Below, piece after piece: positions 48,756-58,628 of a DNA stretch of 64,000 nt (positions are counted from its first letter, which is position 1; each line of letters begins with the position of its first letter). This stretch comes from Isoetes taiwanensis (lineage: Eukaryota > Streptophyta > Lycopodiopsida > Isoetales > Isoetaceae). The translations under genes were made by a program, and so were the position numbers. The stretch lies in the NCBI GenBank assembly GCA_021234155.1, contig JAJEKV010000166.1:1-64000 (forward strand), written 5' to 3'. The notes under the pieces were generated by a model, which saw nothing but the letters and a program-made list of their open reading frames with translations, did not search any database and was not told the DNA's origin.

Positions 48756-49395
48756 GCCTCCACCTGCTTGTGACAAAATCATTGTCTTCGATCTGAATGG
48801 TGTCCTGTGTAAAACGTTTCCTAAGAAGCTTATTAACGGGGATGACTTCGAGCAAGTCCCTCTAGAATCGAATACTAAGTGGATCTATCCTCGTCCACAC
48901 TTAGAAGATATGATGAATGAGGCGTTCAGATTGTTTCGAGTTGCCATCTGGTCCTCAATGGAACGCAGAAATGTTGATGAAGTACTTAGGGTGTTACGAG
49001 GCATGAATCGAGACTTTGTGACGATTTGGGACCAAAGTAAGTATATAAAGTTTCCACATCCAAGAGATCCGGATGGCAAACCGGTCTTCGTGAAACATCT
49101 TGGTACTATGATGGATCAGCTTGGCATTCAAAAGAAAGAGGACATCATAATAGTAGATGATGATGCTCTTAAGTGCTTTTATAATCAAGGTCAGGCTCTA
49201 AATCCACCAACTTATACTCCACAAGATTACTCAACAGATGAGTTTCTAGTACTATTCATGTCCATCATGAGTGGCTTGGCTTCTGGTAAAACAGTATCAG
49301 ATGTTGTCAAAACGCATCCAGAACTAGATCGGACTAAGGAGATGGATCCCTATCTTGAGAGTTATTTGACAAAGAAAGGACTAGTCCCTCCATGA
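48756..49395 (+). CDS. FCP1/NIF-type HAD phosphatase domain, C-terminal exon of copy 1
   Basis: This exon is open from the acceptor to TGA at 49,393-49,395, about 213 codons. HAD enzymes of the FCP1/SCP group remove phosphate from serine in partner proteins, using an aspartate nucleophile. Here motif I is VFDLNGVL: the first Asp is kept and the second is Asn, a form common in plant FCP1-like proteins. KWIYPRPHLEDMM follows. Motif II is IWSSM. FVKHLG may supply the motif III lysine. Motif IV is IIIVDDDALKC, followed by NPPTYTPQDY. Length and order fit a complete FCP1 homology domain, so it could be active or act as a phosphopeptide-binding fold. The upstream exons are damaged, so whether it is expressed as part of the fusion or alone is unknown. 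A retrotransposon composite begins 5 bases after the stop. Confidence 0.85.
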
Positions 49396-49400
49396 TGTAA

Positions 49401-51419
49401 TGTTGAACCTGGTTCCCCATCCAGGCCAATACCCATATAATTTCATCTGAATACCATAGCCAAAAATCAAGACTTGCAACAAGATTTATCTTTCAACAAG
49501 ATTTATCTTCCATTAAAAGGAACTAAATACAAATACAACAGGAAACTCCCTTGCAAGGGCCTTCAACATAAGGATGAGGAGGCTGCCACCCTCCTCATAT
49601 GAGCATTGCCACCATGCTCCAATAAAGAAACGTGAAGGGAAGAGGAGGAGAATAAATCTCCTCAAAATATTTATAGTTTTCACAATAAAATCTGAGCTTT
49701 CCAATATCCACCTCTTTATCAAGACCATTGAAAGCACCTCTTCATCTTCTCCCTTCAATTCTTCACCTCTTCATCTCCACCATACACTACCCCATTAACC
49801 ATTGCCCCAAATTACACTTATTGACCATTGCCCCAAATATATCAATGGTCTTCAAAAAACATGTTGAACCACTTGTGGTTGCTCCAAATATGTCAATGGT
49901 CTTCAAAAAACATGTTGAACCACTTGTGGTTCAACATTATGCCCCAAAAAAAAGCGGGCCGGTCCCCTCGGCCCAACACATAATATAGCACTTAAAGATA
50001 CATTATGAAGTACACAAAAATGAGTTGGGCACATCCACTCGCCCGCACTGGCTACTTTGGCTCTGGACCACGTGTGAATAACCATACTCAACAAGTCCAA
50101 GAAAGGTACTCCCAACGTCCGCACTGGCTACTGTGGCTCTGGTCCACGCAGAAGTAACCCTCTTTGGCAAAATAATATAATAAAGTTATATAAAATAGCA
50201 TCATTAGTGCATGTCATACATTGGCAAAACCTTAGGGTGTCCCAACAAGAACCATGGGGTGCCCCAAAATAATAGGCTATGGGCAATGGTTGGAAAATAG
50301 AATAATAGCAGACAAGGATAAAGAAATATTTAGGGTTAGGGCAAGAAAGAATAGGGCAAAAGATAAAGCAACGAAGCATGAGATTTCGGCTGTTCAAACA
50401 CAGCTCGGTTTACAAAATAGCAGGCACAGGTTATTTTGAGAAAGATCTAGAGGTAGAGCTCAAGGTGGCATATTCTGATGCAGTATAGAATTAGGTGCAA
50501 ACAATTGTAAGCAGATGCGAAATCCTTTCGACGTTGAAGGCGGTGATGCAGAAACAGAATGAATTGTGGCAGGGATTTGCAATAATCATGCAAATGTAAG
50601 GCATTGAAGCAAAATGCAATTTCGGCTCTGGCAGAGATAGAAGGCGGTGAGGGTCTGGGCAGAAAAATCCGAAGATGGGCAAAATTTCAGGCAGTAGGCT
50701 TGTGGCTATGGCGGTTTATGCAAGGAATCGCTGTAGCAGAGATGTGAAAGTAGCAGAAATCTTTAGGTAAAAGCTCTATCCTCAAGCTTTGAAATTATCT
50801 GCATTATCTGCTGCTCCATCCACAGGCTTTGAAAATCATCTATGTTGTCTGCACAAGCGCTTCAACCATATTTGCTGCATCTAGCCTTCAATAAATCGGC
50901 AACCAAGCTTCTACTGGGGAGAAAAAACCTGATCAAAAGACCAGGTCCCACCAGGAGTGCCATAATGTTGAACCTGGTTCCCCATCCAGGCCAACACCCA
51001 TAAAATATCATCTCAAGAAAAGATCAATTGAATATCAACTGAATGAGACATCAAAATTTGCACAAAGATAAATATTTTCTGCAATAAAACATGATCAAAA
51101 TACAACAGAAATCCCTTGCAAGGGCCTTCAATCAAATGAAGAGGAGGCTGCCACCCTCCTCTTAGAGCACTGCCACTACTCCATTTCTGAACGTGAAGGA
51201 AGAGGAGGAGATAATATCTCCTCAAACTATTTAATCTTTACACCTCTTAATCCGAACCATTGTTTTCCACCTCTTCATCACAACCATAAAATTTGCCTTT
51301 TCATCCTAACTATCCACTTCCACCACTTCATCCAAGCCCTTAAGACCTAACCATTATAATATGCCCCAAATATGCTCAAATGGTCTACAAAAACATGTTG
51401 AACCACTTGTGGTTCAACA
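49401..51419 (-). mobile_element. Element 1 (minus strand): 3' LTR type A, interior, 5' LTR type B
   Basis: LTR A occupies 49,401-49,936 and LTR B 50,966-51,419. Both run from TGTTGAACC to GGTTCAACA but differ at many sites and in length. The 1.03-kb interior (49,937-50,965) has no coding capacity. Just inside LTR B the minus strand reads TTATGGCACTCCTGGTGGGA. The TGG that starts three bases after the LTR is where a primer-binding site would begin, which sets the orientation. The size fits TRIM-like or other small non-autonomous elements. Confidence 0.75.
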
Positions 51420-53505
51420 TTATAAGTGTAATTTGGATGGTTAATGGGGTAGTGTATGGTGGAGATGAAGAGGTGAAGAATTGAAGGGAGAAGATGAAGA
51501 GGTGCTTTCAATGGTCTTGATAAAGAGGTGGATATTGGAAAGCTCAGATTTTATTGTGAAAACTATAAATATTTTGAGGAGATTTATTCTCCTCCTCTTC
51601 CCTTCACGTTTCTTTATTGGAGCATGGTGGCAATGCTCATATGAGGAGGGTGGCAGCCTCCTCATCCTTATGTTGAAGGCCCTTGCAAGGGAGTTTCCTG
51701 TTGTATTTGTATTTAGTTCCTTTTAATGGAAGATAAATCTTGTTGAAAGATAAATCTTGTTGCAAGTCTTGATTTTTGGCTATGGTATTCAGATGAAATT
51801 ATATGGGTATTGGCCTGGATGGGGAACCAGGTTCAACATTATGGCACTCCTGGTGGGACTCTGTTCTTATGAGCAGAGTTATATTCCCCAAAAGAGCAGA
51901 TTCTGTATCAGAAATCAGAATATCAGAGTGCTTATTTTCATCAAGGTGTTGGATTTGCAACAAATCTCGCAGATATCAAGTGCTTTATGATGATATTTCC
52001 ATCAATGTGTTGACTTCTTGCAGCATTGCTATTAATCTCAAGGGAAAGTCTGCTCTGTAGCATACCAGTGGCTCGACGTAGGAGAAATTTATATGCAGAA
52101 TCACTGAGAAATGTGCGTTATTTTTATTCCCTGTTCCAGAAGACTCAAACGGAGGTAGCCTTGCCGATTTTTCTTGCCACATATTCTGCAGCATTGCCGT
52201 CTATCTCTGATACAATCATACAATCATTTGCTTCTTCAAAATTGAAAAACATGCCATAGCCTGCTCTGGAAGCTTTGCCAGATTATGTTCATTATTTTGT
52301 GGCTTCTGATTGCCCGCTCTCTGATCTAAAAGCTTGCATGACCGGACCTTTCTGTTAATTTCGAGCCTGCATTCTTATCTCTGAGAATATGTTTACCGCC
52401 TTCTAGCAAGATATGTCAAAAGGATTTCGCATCTGCTTTCAATTGTTTGCATCTAATTCTATGCTGCATCAGAATACGCCACCTTGAGCTCTACCTCCAG
52501 ATCCTTCCCAAAATAACCTCTGCCTGCTATTTTGTTATGAACCGATCTGTGTTAACGGCCGAAATCTCATGCTTCGTTGCTTTATTTTTGCTTTATCTTT
52601 TGCCCTATTCTTGCCCTAACCCTAAATATTTATCGTTGCCTGCTATTATTCTATTTTCCACGACCATTGCCCATAGCCTATTATTTTTGGGGCATCCCAC
52701 GGTTTTGTCTAACACTTCGACCATTGCCCGACCCTTTGTTTTCTATTGCGGATATTCCCCATGGTTTTGTTGGGGCACCCCATGGTTCTTGTTGGGACAC
52801 CCTAAGGCTTTGCCAACGTGTGACATGCACTAATGATGCTATCTTATAGAACTTTATTATTACATTATTATTTTGCCAAGGAGTGTTACTTCCGCGTGGA
52901 CCAGAGCCACAGTAGCCAGTGCGGACGTTGGGAGTACCTTTCTTGGACTTGTTGAGTATGGTTATCCACGCGTGGTCTAGAGCCAAAGTAGCCAGTGCGG
53001 GCGTGTGGATGTGCCCAGCTCATTTCTATGTACTTCATAATGTATCTTAAGTGCTATATTATGTGTTGGGCCGAGGGGACCGGCCCGCTTCTTTTTGGGG
53101 CATAATGTTGAACCACAAGTGGTTCAACATGTTTTTGTAGACCATTTGAGCATATTATAATGGTTAGGTTTTAAGGGCTTGGATGAAGTGGTGGAAGTGG
53201 ATAGTTAGGATGAAGAGGCAAATTTTATGGTTGTGATGAAGAGGTGGAAAACAATGGTTCGGATTAAGAGGTGTAAAGATTAAATAGTTTGAGGAGATAT
53301 TATCTCCTCCTCTTCCTTCACGTTCAGAAATGGAGTAGTGGCAGTGCTCTAAGAGGAGGGTGGCAGCCTCCTCTTCATTTGATTGAAGGCCCTTGCAAGG
53401 GATTTCTGTTGTATTTTGATCATGTTTTATTGCAAAAAATATTTATCTTTGTGCAAATTTTGATGTCTCATGGGTGTTGGCCTGGATGGGGAACCAGGTT
53501 CAACA
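51396..53505 (+). mobile_element. Element 2 (plus strand): 5' LTR type A, interior, 3' LTR type B
   Basis: The 5' LTR (to 51,838) is type A. Its 51,441-51,726 part matches 49,513-49,798 of element 1 with no visible difference in the encoded frames. It lacks about 120 bases of the LTR start, and carries a TATAAATA box near 51,567. TTATGGCACTCCTGGTGGGA follows as a primer-site candidate. The interior 51,839-53,105 is 1.27 kb, resembles that of element 1 with many indels, and has no known domain. The 3' LTR (53,106-53,505) is type B, matching 50,966-51,419 except for a deletion of about 40 bases near its outer end. Confidence 0.75.
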
Positions 53506-53510
53506 TGTAA

Positions 53511-54130
53511 TCTTCATATCAAGTGAATACAATGTAAAAAGTGTTCTGTGTATATTGATGTGTTATTATCTACAAATGCTATTGAAACACCACATTCTTC
53601 TTACTAAAACAAGAAAATGTTAAACCACCCACTACTACAATGCAAAAATATGCAACAATGCAAAACAGCATGTCACACAACAAAACACTATATTGAGAAA
53701 AAGGTATGCAAAAGTGGCGTGCTTTTGGAACAGACATAAATCCAATTTAAATGAATGATGGTTTGATATTCTAGGGTCAAACTTGTGGACAAGTACATTA
53801 ACACGAAAACATCTGTGAAAAATCGCCACCAAAGTCATCGCATCGAATAATATAACCTTGACAATTCCAACTCTTTACTTCATTGCCAATTTAGAGGCAC
53901 TTATGCATCTTGATTTGTTGCATTGAGCATCAAGGAGAATTTGTGCATCGGAACAAACATGGCATTTGAAAATAGATAGATTGTACGTTTTACCTCATAC
54001 AACCACGATTTCGTTATTTTGAAATTATTCCACTGTTCATTTTTTTTACCTCGTGTTTTTTTCCCCATATTTTGAGCAAGAAATTGCGTCTTGTCTTAAA
54101 GTTTTTTTTTTTTTTTTTTTTTTTTTGAAT
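53511..54130. other. Former 3' flank of the HAD gene, with a LINE-derived scrap and poly(T)
   Basis: The sequence TCTTCATATCAAGTG... continues the flank interrupted at 49,400 and probably held the HAD gene's 3' untranslated region. Bases 53,865-53,965 resemble 21,970-22,070, the minus-strand LINE tail (TTGCATTGAGCATCAAG). A T run of about 25 bases lies at 54,101-54,126. Confidence 0.5.
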
Positions 54131-54381
54131 ATGAATTGGTGGCAATATTGCACCATTTATTGAGTGTGCTAGAAATTGGTGACAACAAAACCAAGGCAAA
54201 AAATAGAGGATAGACTAGAAAGAGCCAAGACCAAACTAGTTTTGTATCAAAAAACATCTTGTATATAAGTTATGTACATATACAAGATATATTACAAATC
54301 TGAGTACATTTTCATTGACAGTAATTTTTTACAACCAGATCATAGTCTGTAGGGTTCGCTCTTCCTTGCAAATCTGGTCTA

Positions 54382-54936
54382 CTACTTAGAAAAGCAGGCC
54401 ATTGTAGGGGCTGATATCAGAGAGTCAAACATTTGTAATGTTTCTGCTGATACCCAATTCTCTTCATTTACATTATTTGGGTGCCATGTCGGAGGATTTA
54501 TGCTGCTGTCTATGTTCACGCAACACTTGGTGGGGCCATCGTCCACCACACATATCTGCTCTTCTTGAAATTCTTCTATCACCTCCAAGGCCACATGTAT
54601 ATTCTTGATGAAGATATTAGTTGCTCCATGTTGTGGTCGGCAAACAATCCCACAATTACCTTGATTTCAAAGTTCTTCAGCTCTAGAATAACTTCTTTAA
54701 TTTCTAATATATTATTTCTCAGCATGGATGACCATATACTAATGGTGGCTCTGTCCTTCAGATGGCTCAACAATTTGTCAACACCAGGTCTTGGATACAC
54801 CCATTTGGTCTTTGTCTCTAGAACCCCTCTAGGAAAAGGAGGTGCAGCATAGTACTCTCATTTGGAGAAGGATTTGATAAGAACTCCATTTAGGTTGAAA
54901 AGGATAAGTTTGTCGTTATTTGAAGTAGTCTCCTCT
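54382..54936 (-). pseudogene. FCP1-type HAD domain exon of copy 2, catalytically dead
   Basis: On the minus strand an acceptor (TTGTGCAG at 54,937-54,944) opens a frame EETTSNNDKLILFNLNGVLI, matching IIVFDLNGVLC of copy 1. The nucleophile Asp is now Asn. An in-frame TGA follows FSK. After it come KWVYPRPGVDKLLSHLKD and ISIWSSM (motif II). A frame change near 54,590 leads to ICVVDDGPTKCC (motif IV) and NPPTWHPNN. The exon ends at 54,382. Similarity to copy 1 extends over the whole domain, but at the level of an old duplication. With the lost aspartate, a stop and a frameshift it cannot make a working phosphatase. Confidence 0.8.
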
Positions 54937-56965
54937 CTGCACAATGCATATTTTAAGTTAACAAATTTTTTTGAAATTCAAGAATAATACACTCGTATTT
55001 TCATGAGATATACTAACTAAAAAGCAAGAATTCATTATTTTGAGAAATTTGGATTTCTCGTTTAGCTTGAAATAGGTTGCAATGGCCATACAAATCGCAA
55101 AAATACATTCACGAGCACCTCATTGGTGACCCAAAAACAGGCAAAAAAGGTTGGACAAATAGCGATCGCGATCATTTTGCACATGGAAGACCAATATACT
55201 TAATTTTTACGCCTTATTTATAATATATAGCATTGTAATTGACGTAGATATTGCACATGATGGGCTCCGAAAGATCGCCATTGCGATCTTCTAGAACAAG
55301 AAATGAGTGCATACTAGACAACCAAAGACAAAATAACATTTTCATTTTATGCAATTTTGTGTACCCAATAATAAAAATAAGAATGATTTAATAAGAATAA
55401 TAATGAAAATGCTTGATAAGAAATACAATCTTAAGAAAATAAAACATTAAAAAACAATTTTTTTTTCTCAATAAGATCGACGTGGCGATTTGCTTGAACA
55501 GGAATATAGATGGAATATAGATGTGTTCCCCTGGGTTGTGCTCATCCAAATCGCCATTGCGATTTCATGGAGCATAAAGCTTCCATAAACTAGAGCTTGT
55601 AAGATTCTGTACGGATGGTAAGATTGCAATTAGATGGTAAGAATCACCTACGATTGCAATTAGATGGTAAATACCAAAAAAGACAGATGAATTCTCTAAA
55701 CTTACCAGTGAGTAAGAAAATATTCTCTGATCTGCGGAATACCTTGGATGTTTATTGAGATTATAGAGTTGTGGAATACCTTGAGAGATCTGTGGAATAC
55801 CTGGAGTGGTTAACCCACGGAGTGGCAAGCAGAGAGCAGACCCTAGGATTTGAAGGCTGTGTATCGCAGATTTGAAGGCTCTCTAAGACGGATTTGAGAG
55901 CTCTGCCCTGCATATCACAAATAAGAATAGTTACAGGAAGCAAGGAAGGCAATCCATATAGAAACGAAAAAACAAAAACATTTATCGGCCTGAAGATCTG
56001 GAAGCCTAAGAAGAGATTGCCGTGGACAAATACATAGATTTCTGACCTTTTTCAGATTAATGCAGCGATTTGGAAGTCAGCTTCTCAGACCCAACATGTT
56101 TTCCCTTTTTAAATTTATGATCACGACCATTTTTGCCGATTCTGATTGATTTTGTGGGCGCCCAATACAAAATGCTGCATTTCCCATATCTGTGCAGAAA
56201 AATCCAATTCGAAATGAGGCGATTCTTTTTGTTGAAAGGATAGAATCAGAGCCCGTCTAAATCGCCAGACCATTCTGAGTACTTTGTGTTGCGCGGATTA
56301 GCTGCATTGAGAGATAAAAAAAGAATAGAAGCCCAATGAGATCGAATCTAGCTCTGATATTCTTTACAGAAAACCTTCTTGCAGAAAACCCTTAAAAATA
56401 ACATTCACGAAGTTTCCACTCCCGATTCTCAGCTTCTCAGCTTTGGCCGCTGTAAAAAATTCTAGAATCTGAAGCACAATAACAAAAGCTATGGCTATGG
56501 CTTTGAGATCTGGCCTTGGCTATGGCCATTACAAAAATCTTGTAGATCCATAACCCCTGTACGAAAACCCTGGCTATGGCGATGAGGTTCGGCCTTGGCT
56601 ATGGCCGGAGAATCTATGCCTGCCACTCAAATTTAATATTTAATGTGGATGCACCTAATTCCCGCCCACGTTGGGCGGGACCAAATTTCAAATTAAAGTG
56701 TACCACATTTTGTTGATGGTGGACCCGAAGGGCTCTATTCAAAATTCTCAAAATCTCCTTATTTTATCTAATTAATGAATTCATGCATTAAATGGTCAAT
56801 ACAAAAAAGAACTCGCGATGTGCACGAGATGACTTACTCTTTTGTGGGTGAAGTCGCCTTTTCTCCTTTCCTGGATGTCTTATCTTCTTCTTCAGCTCTA
56901 AAAAAACTAGTGTTAGTTTGTTCAGGAAGAACAAGAGCATTCTATATAGCTGGTTCCTGTGGATT
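54937..56965 (-). other. Large intron of copy 2 with CGCCATTGCG palindromes
   Basis: This interval replaces the 109-base intron of copy 1. It contains GCGATCGCGATC (55,162), GATCGCCATTGCGATC (55,274), GATCGACGTGGCGATT (55,475) and AATCGCCATTGCGATT (55,549). It also holds a duplicated unit of about 31 bases with ATTGCAATTAGATGGTAA (55,624-55,670) and repeated GGAATACCTTG words (55,737-55,805). From 56,480 to 56,610 GGCTATGGC words recur. No gene is recognised. Confidence 0.5.
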
Positions 56966-58505
56966 TACCTCAAGAGTTCTCTTTTTTCCTGATAAGGCCT
57001 TCGCCAACTTCTCCTGAGTTAGTGGATCCATGATTGGTGGCGATTTTAATGGTGGACTTTCTGATCCATTTTCACTTTCTTCAGAAGCAGACTCTTCATC
57101 AAAGATAGTTTCTTCTGAAGTGCCATCCCCTACATCCTCCTCATCAGACTCTTGCTCTGCCTCCTTCTTCTTTCTCTCCTTCTTCTCTGCATCCTTTCGA
57201 CCTTGTCGATTCTCCCTCTGTGCTTGCTTCCGTTGATATGTCAGATGATGCTTCTCCACATCGGGATAATGCAGCTCCAAAAATTCTTTCTGCTGCTCAG
57301 TGGCTACCCAGCTTTGAACTTTTCTGCCATTGGTTAGAGCTTCATGCCCAACTCTACCATTGACAAAGTAGTCACACACTAAGCCTGCCTTGGGTACAAA
57401 TGTATCCATGAGGTAGAAAGCCAAGTTCGAGCTCAGTCTGTACTTGTTCCCTGCGCCTCCCTTCAGGCCAACCTATTTATGCTATAATTCTTCTCACAAT
57501 CCTCTGCGGTCAGGTTGGAGGTAAGCTCATCAGTCCAGTGGTAATTATCCAAGCTCTTCTTCTTTGTAAATCTGAGTATCAGCTCAGGAAGCTTTTGGGG
57601 ACCACACTTGTGTGCATCGTAAACTGCATCTGCTACTTTATTTATGGTCAGGTAAATGATCATTGTTATGCCATGAGTGACATAACTGTTCTTAGCAGGC
57701 GCCCCATCTATCAGCACCCGTGGCGTACACTCATATTGGCCTCTATCTGAGTGGTGGCCTGCAAGGTCTTTGGATCCTCTGCAGGTTTAGACAGGAACAC
57801 TATTGTGATGTATTCTTCGATGGTCTGCTTGAGACAATTTGAGAGCATGGAGATGTAGTAGTCTATATCCTGAAGGTATGTTCGACAGTCCACCACAAAC
57901 AATGAAGCTGTCTTTGGAATAGTCTGCGTGGAAACAACTAGAGAACCCTGACATGACTTCACCATGTATGTTTCTGAGATTGTCTCAGGAATGTCCAAGT
58001 CCTCACTGACTCTGCATTTCAGCTCCACACGGACTTTTGATGGTAGATGGGTTGGTTTTTCCTTGTTTCTGGATTTATATATCTGAATAAATTCAGGCAA
58101 CTACTTTGAGTACCTGAGCTGGTCTTCATCAGTTATTTTCATCATGTCCAAGATACCTTGCTCAGATAGGTTTTCTATTCCAGACATCTCAAAGAGTTCC
58201 TTCGAGATGGCCTCCCTCATGACACGGAGGTCTTTCATGGACTTGCAGGCCTCTGGAAAGGATGGTACATCTTTGATCTTTGAGACCTTCTTCACAAAGA
58301 CCTGTCCATCTATAACAAACTAGAGCACCTTGAGAATTTTTTCTTTCCTTAACCCCTATGCACTCCTCAAGTCTGTGACTGTAAAATCTTCAAGGTATCA
58401 TTTCTCATGTTTCCCTGGTTTTCCTATAAGCTCTCCTGCTATCCACTTGTTCCACACCTCATTCCATTTGTCCCACACATGATCAGGACTGAACACATAT
58501 GTAGC
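56942..58505 (-). pseudogene. Methylase-like part of the fusion gene, copy 2
   Basis: Read from 58,505 downwards, with four early in-frame stops: VFSPDHVWDKWNEVWNKWI, then CKSMKDLRVMREAISKELFE, RVELKCRVSEDLDIPETISE, ASLFVVDCRTYLQDIDYYIS and EYITIVFLSKPAEDP. After a 1-base shift near 57,715 comes HGITMIIYLTINK. After another shift (57,470-57,430) comes SSNLAFYLMDTFVPKAGLVC, then DYFVNGRVGHEALTNGRKV. The last block has the layout of the SAM-binding motif of N4/N6 DNA methylases (usually D-P-F-x-G-x-G...A...G-R), with changed glycines. A Lys/Glu-rich linker follows (KKERKKKEAEQESDEEDVGD), ending at a probable donor GAG/GTAAAT (about 56,969), which would splice to the HAD exon at 54,936. No part equivalent to the ParB-like segment of copy 1 was seen upstream of 58,505. 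The methylase call is by motif layout, not by search. Confidence 0.5.
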
Positions 58506-58628
58506 ATAATAACAGGGGTTTTTTTTTGTATTTTTGTATGCTTTTCACAAAGGTTTTTCCTAAGATTTCATGGCGTATTGAAATGGATGTACTAATGCGT
58601 ACATCTAGAGTGCACCATTTCTTAGTCG

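Larger units (their letters stand above)
49396..53510. mobile_element. Inverted composite of two non-autonomous LTR elements within one TGTAA duplication
   Basis: The unit 49,401-53,505 starts TGTTGAACCTGG and ends CCAGGTTCAACA. TGTAA flanks both sides (49,396-49,400 and 53,506-53,510). It consists of two related elements head to head: element 1 on the minus strand (51,419 to 49,401) and element 2 on the plus strand (51,396-53,505). They share the junction hairpin TGTTGAACCACTTGTGGTTC plus 4 bases at 51,396-51,419. Neither has gag or pol. The insertion lies in what was the 3' untranslated region of the HAD gene, whose flank resumes at 53,511. Confidence 0.85.

Noticed and set aside
50325-50345. 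Telomere-like TTAGGGTTAGGG
   Set aside because: Only two units, and they belong to the interior of the retroelement (also seen inverted near 52,610). There is no array.
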